Source: Lindgomyces ingoldianus (taxonomy: Eukaryota; Ascomycota; Dothideomycetes; Pleosporales; Lindgomycetaceae). From it: a stretch of DNA of 64,000 nt. Location of the stretch: assembly GCF_010093535.1 (NCBI RefSeq), contig NW_022985178.1, positions 338,505 through 402,504 on the forward strand. Reading direction: 5' to 3'. This document shows, one piece after another, positions 62,973 to 64,000 of the stretch; position 1 is the first letter of the stretch; each line of letters starts with the position of its first letter. The notes beneath the pieces were generated by a model that was not told where the DNA came from, ran no database searches, and worked only from the letters and a program-made list of their open reading frames with translations. A program made the translations under genes and the position numbers.

Positions 62973-64000
62973 ATGGCTCCCGATATCTCTCACCCCACCG
63001 TACCCGAAATCAGCGAGTATTCTCGTCAGTTCTACGATGGCTCTCGAAAGTGGAGTGTGGATGGCTTCGAGGATTCCAACGGAAGTAACGAGCCGCCCAA
63101 TCCAAACCCATTATTCTGGCTGACTCTTCCTAGTCTTTCAGAAATGGGGCAATGACTCTAGTAATCGACCTCCCACACCAAACCCCCCATCATCCTTGAG
63201 TGAGCTTAGTGATAGCTTGGAGGATGTTGCCAAACACCACGACCCAAAGAGGCAGGATGACGCGGTTCCGATCCCTCATCAACAGCTACTCGCAAGCTAC
63301 ATCCACATGTCAGAGGAAGCAAAACTTGCCGCCCCTCCCCCCTCGTTTTCGAATCTCCTCGTGAAAGCCTTTACGGTGGGCGTTCAGTCAGACCCTCTCA
63401 AAGAATCTACTCTCTTGAATGGAGTGCTAAACTCGCAGAATAATATTTACCACTACTACCGTAAAACAGTGCTCCGAGGTAGCCTCTTTTCCGATAAACC
63501 TGAGGCAACCAGAGAGAGGCTTCTTGGACGGCTTGAAGGTATGCTGATTGGACAGTGGTATGCCGGCGCAGGGCTGAGCCTAGACGAGTCCTATCAGATG
63601 GTTGGGGTGGATTTTCCGGATGATATCGTTAAGGAGGCAACTGGGAGGATTGGGGGCCAGACAATACCACCTCCCAAAGCAATACCTTCCTCTTGGAAGA
63701 ACAAGCAAAAGCAAAAGGGTGCGGTGGAGAATACAGTCGAGCATCGAGAGTCTACGCCCAATCCTCCACCACAGGGAGCTCTAGGCGAGCCTGCTCACCA
63801 AGCACCCACCGACAACAATGGGCTTTCTGAACTGCAGAATATAGAGAGGAATCCTAAAGAGTGTAAAGCACGTATACAGCAGCTAGAGGCTAAGAAGACG
63901 CGTGGTTCTATAATTCCATTCAGATCTCCTACGCACCTGAACGCTGCCAGGGGATCTTTCAAGAAAGAAGGCGTTTGTACGTACTCGCCTTCCAGATCGG
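62973..64000 (+). CDS. Hypothetical protein, 5' part, runs off right edge
   Basis: The first exon is 62973-63084, starting MAPDISHPTVPEISEYSRQ. A 57-nt intron (GTAACG..TTTCAG, 63085-63141, branch-like CTGACTC) joins it in frame to an exon open from 63142 to the window edge (about 285 codons). Without splicing, the first frame stops after 60 codons. The visible protein is hydrophilic with an acidic/Ser/Pro-rich start, an ordered helical middle (YHYYRKTVLRGSLF, ERLLGRLEGMLIGQWYAGAG), then a Lys/Gln-rich disordered stretch and a helix (ECKARIQQLEAKK). No signal peptide or membrane segment. I do not recognise the family. It is a partial gene, with its 3' end outside the window. Confidence 0.6.

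Noticed and set aside
62735..63088. 117-codon plus-strand frame with hydrophobic segments
   Set aside because: It overlaps the first exon and intron of the better-supported spliced gene at 62973 in a different frame.

Overview
The window is chromosomal DNA of a filamentous ascomycete (Pezizomycotina). Genes are interrupted by many 47-55 nt introns with GT..AG ends and CTAAC/CTAAT-like branch sites, the intergenic spaces are long, and a 1,3,8-dihydroxynaphthalene (DHN) melanin locus is present. A leotiomycete is my guess only. I see no plasmid, phage, rRNA or CRISPR features and no complete tRNA gene. All calls come from reading the sequence and from remembered family features; no searches were run.

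Left flank (1-7.6 kb): the 5' part of a spindle-protein-like gene on the minus strand, running off the left edge; an unrecognised two-exon gene on the plus strand (2743-4047); and a five-exon minus-strand gene for a secreted, Gln/Asn-rich protein (5860-7575).

Melanin locus (9.1-39.2 kb): a trihydroxynaphthalene reductase (BRN1/BUF1 type, minus, 9133-10099), a CMR1/PIG1-type regulator with two C2H2 fingers and a Zn(II)2Cys6 cluster (minus, 14646-18066), and a non-reducing polyketide synthase with SAT-KS-AT-PT-ACP-ACP-TE order (plus, 32649-39222). The synthase makes the polyketide precursor, the reductase acts on a hydroxynaphthalene intermediate, and the regulator probably controls both. Regulator and synthase are transcribed away from each other across 14.6 kb in which I find no gene. 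Scytalone dehydratase, the second naphthol reductase and the chain-shortening hydrolase are absent from the window.

Transition (39.2-50.3 kb): a prefoldin subunit 3 gene (42989-43859), then a gene-poor stretch with a low-GC island, a frameshifted minus-strand gene remnant (46551-47356) and an 801-bp element with 16-bp terminal inverted repeats (48367-49167).

Housekeeping block (50.3-64 kb): a GH47 alpha-1,2-mannosidase (minus), the chaperonin subunit CCT6 (minus, 11 exons), NOP56 (plus, 8 exons) sharing a 332-bp intergenic region with CCT6, an HPC2/ubinuclein-type HIR subunit (plus), and an unrecognised plus-strand gene running off the right edge. These genes serve glycoprotein trimming, protein folding, box C/D snoRNP function and chromatin assembly, with no evident link to melanin.
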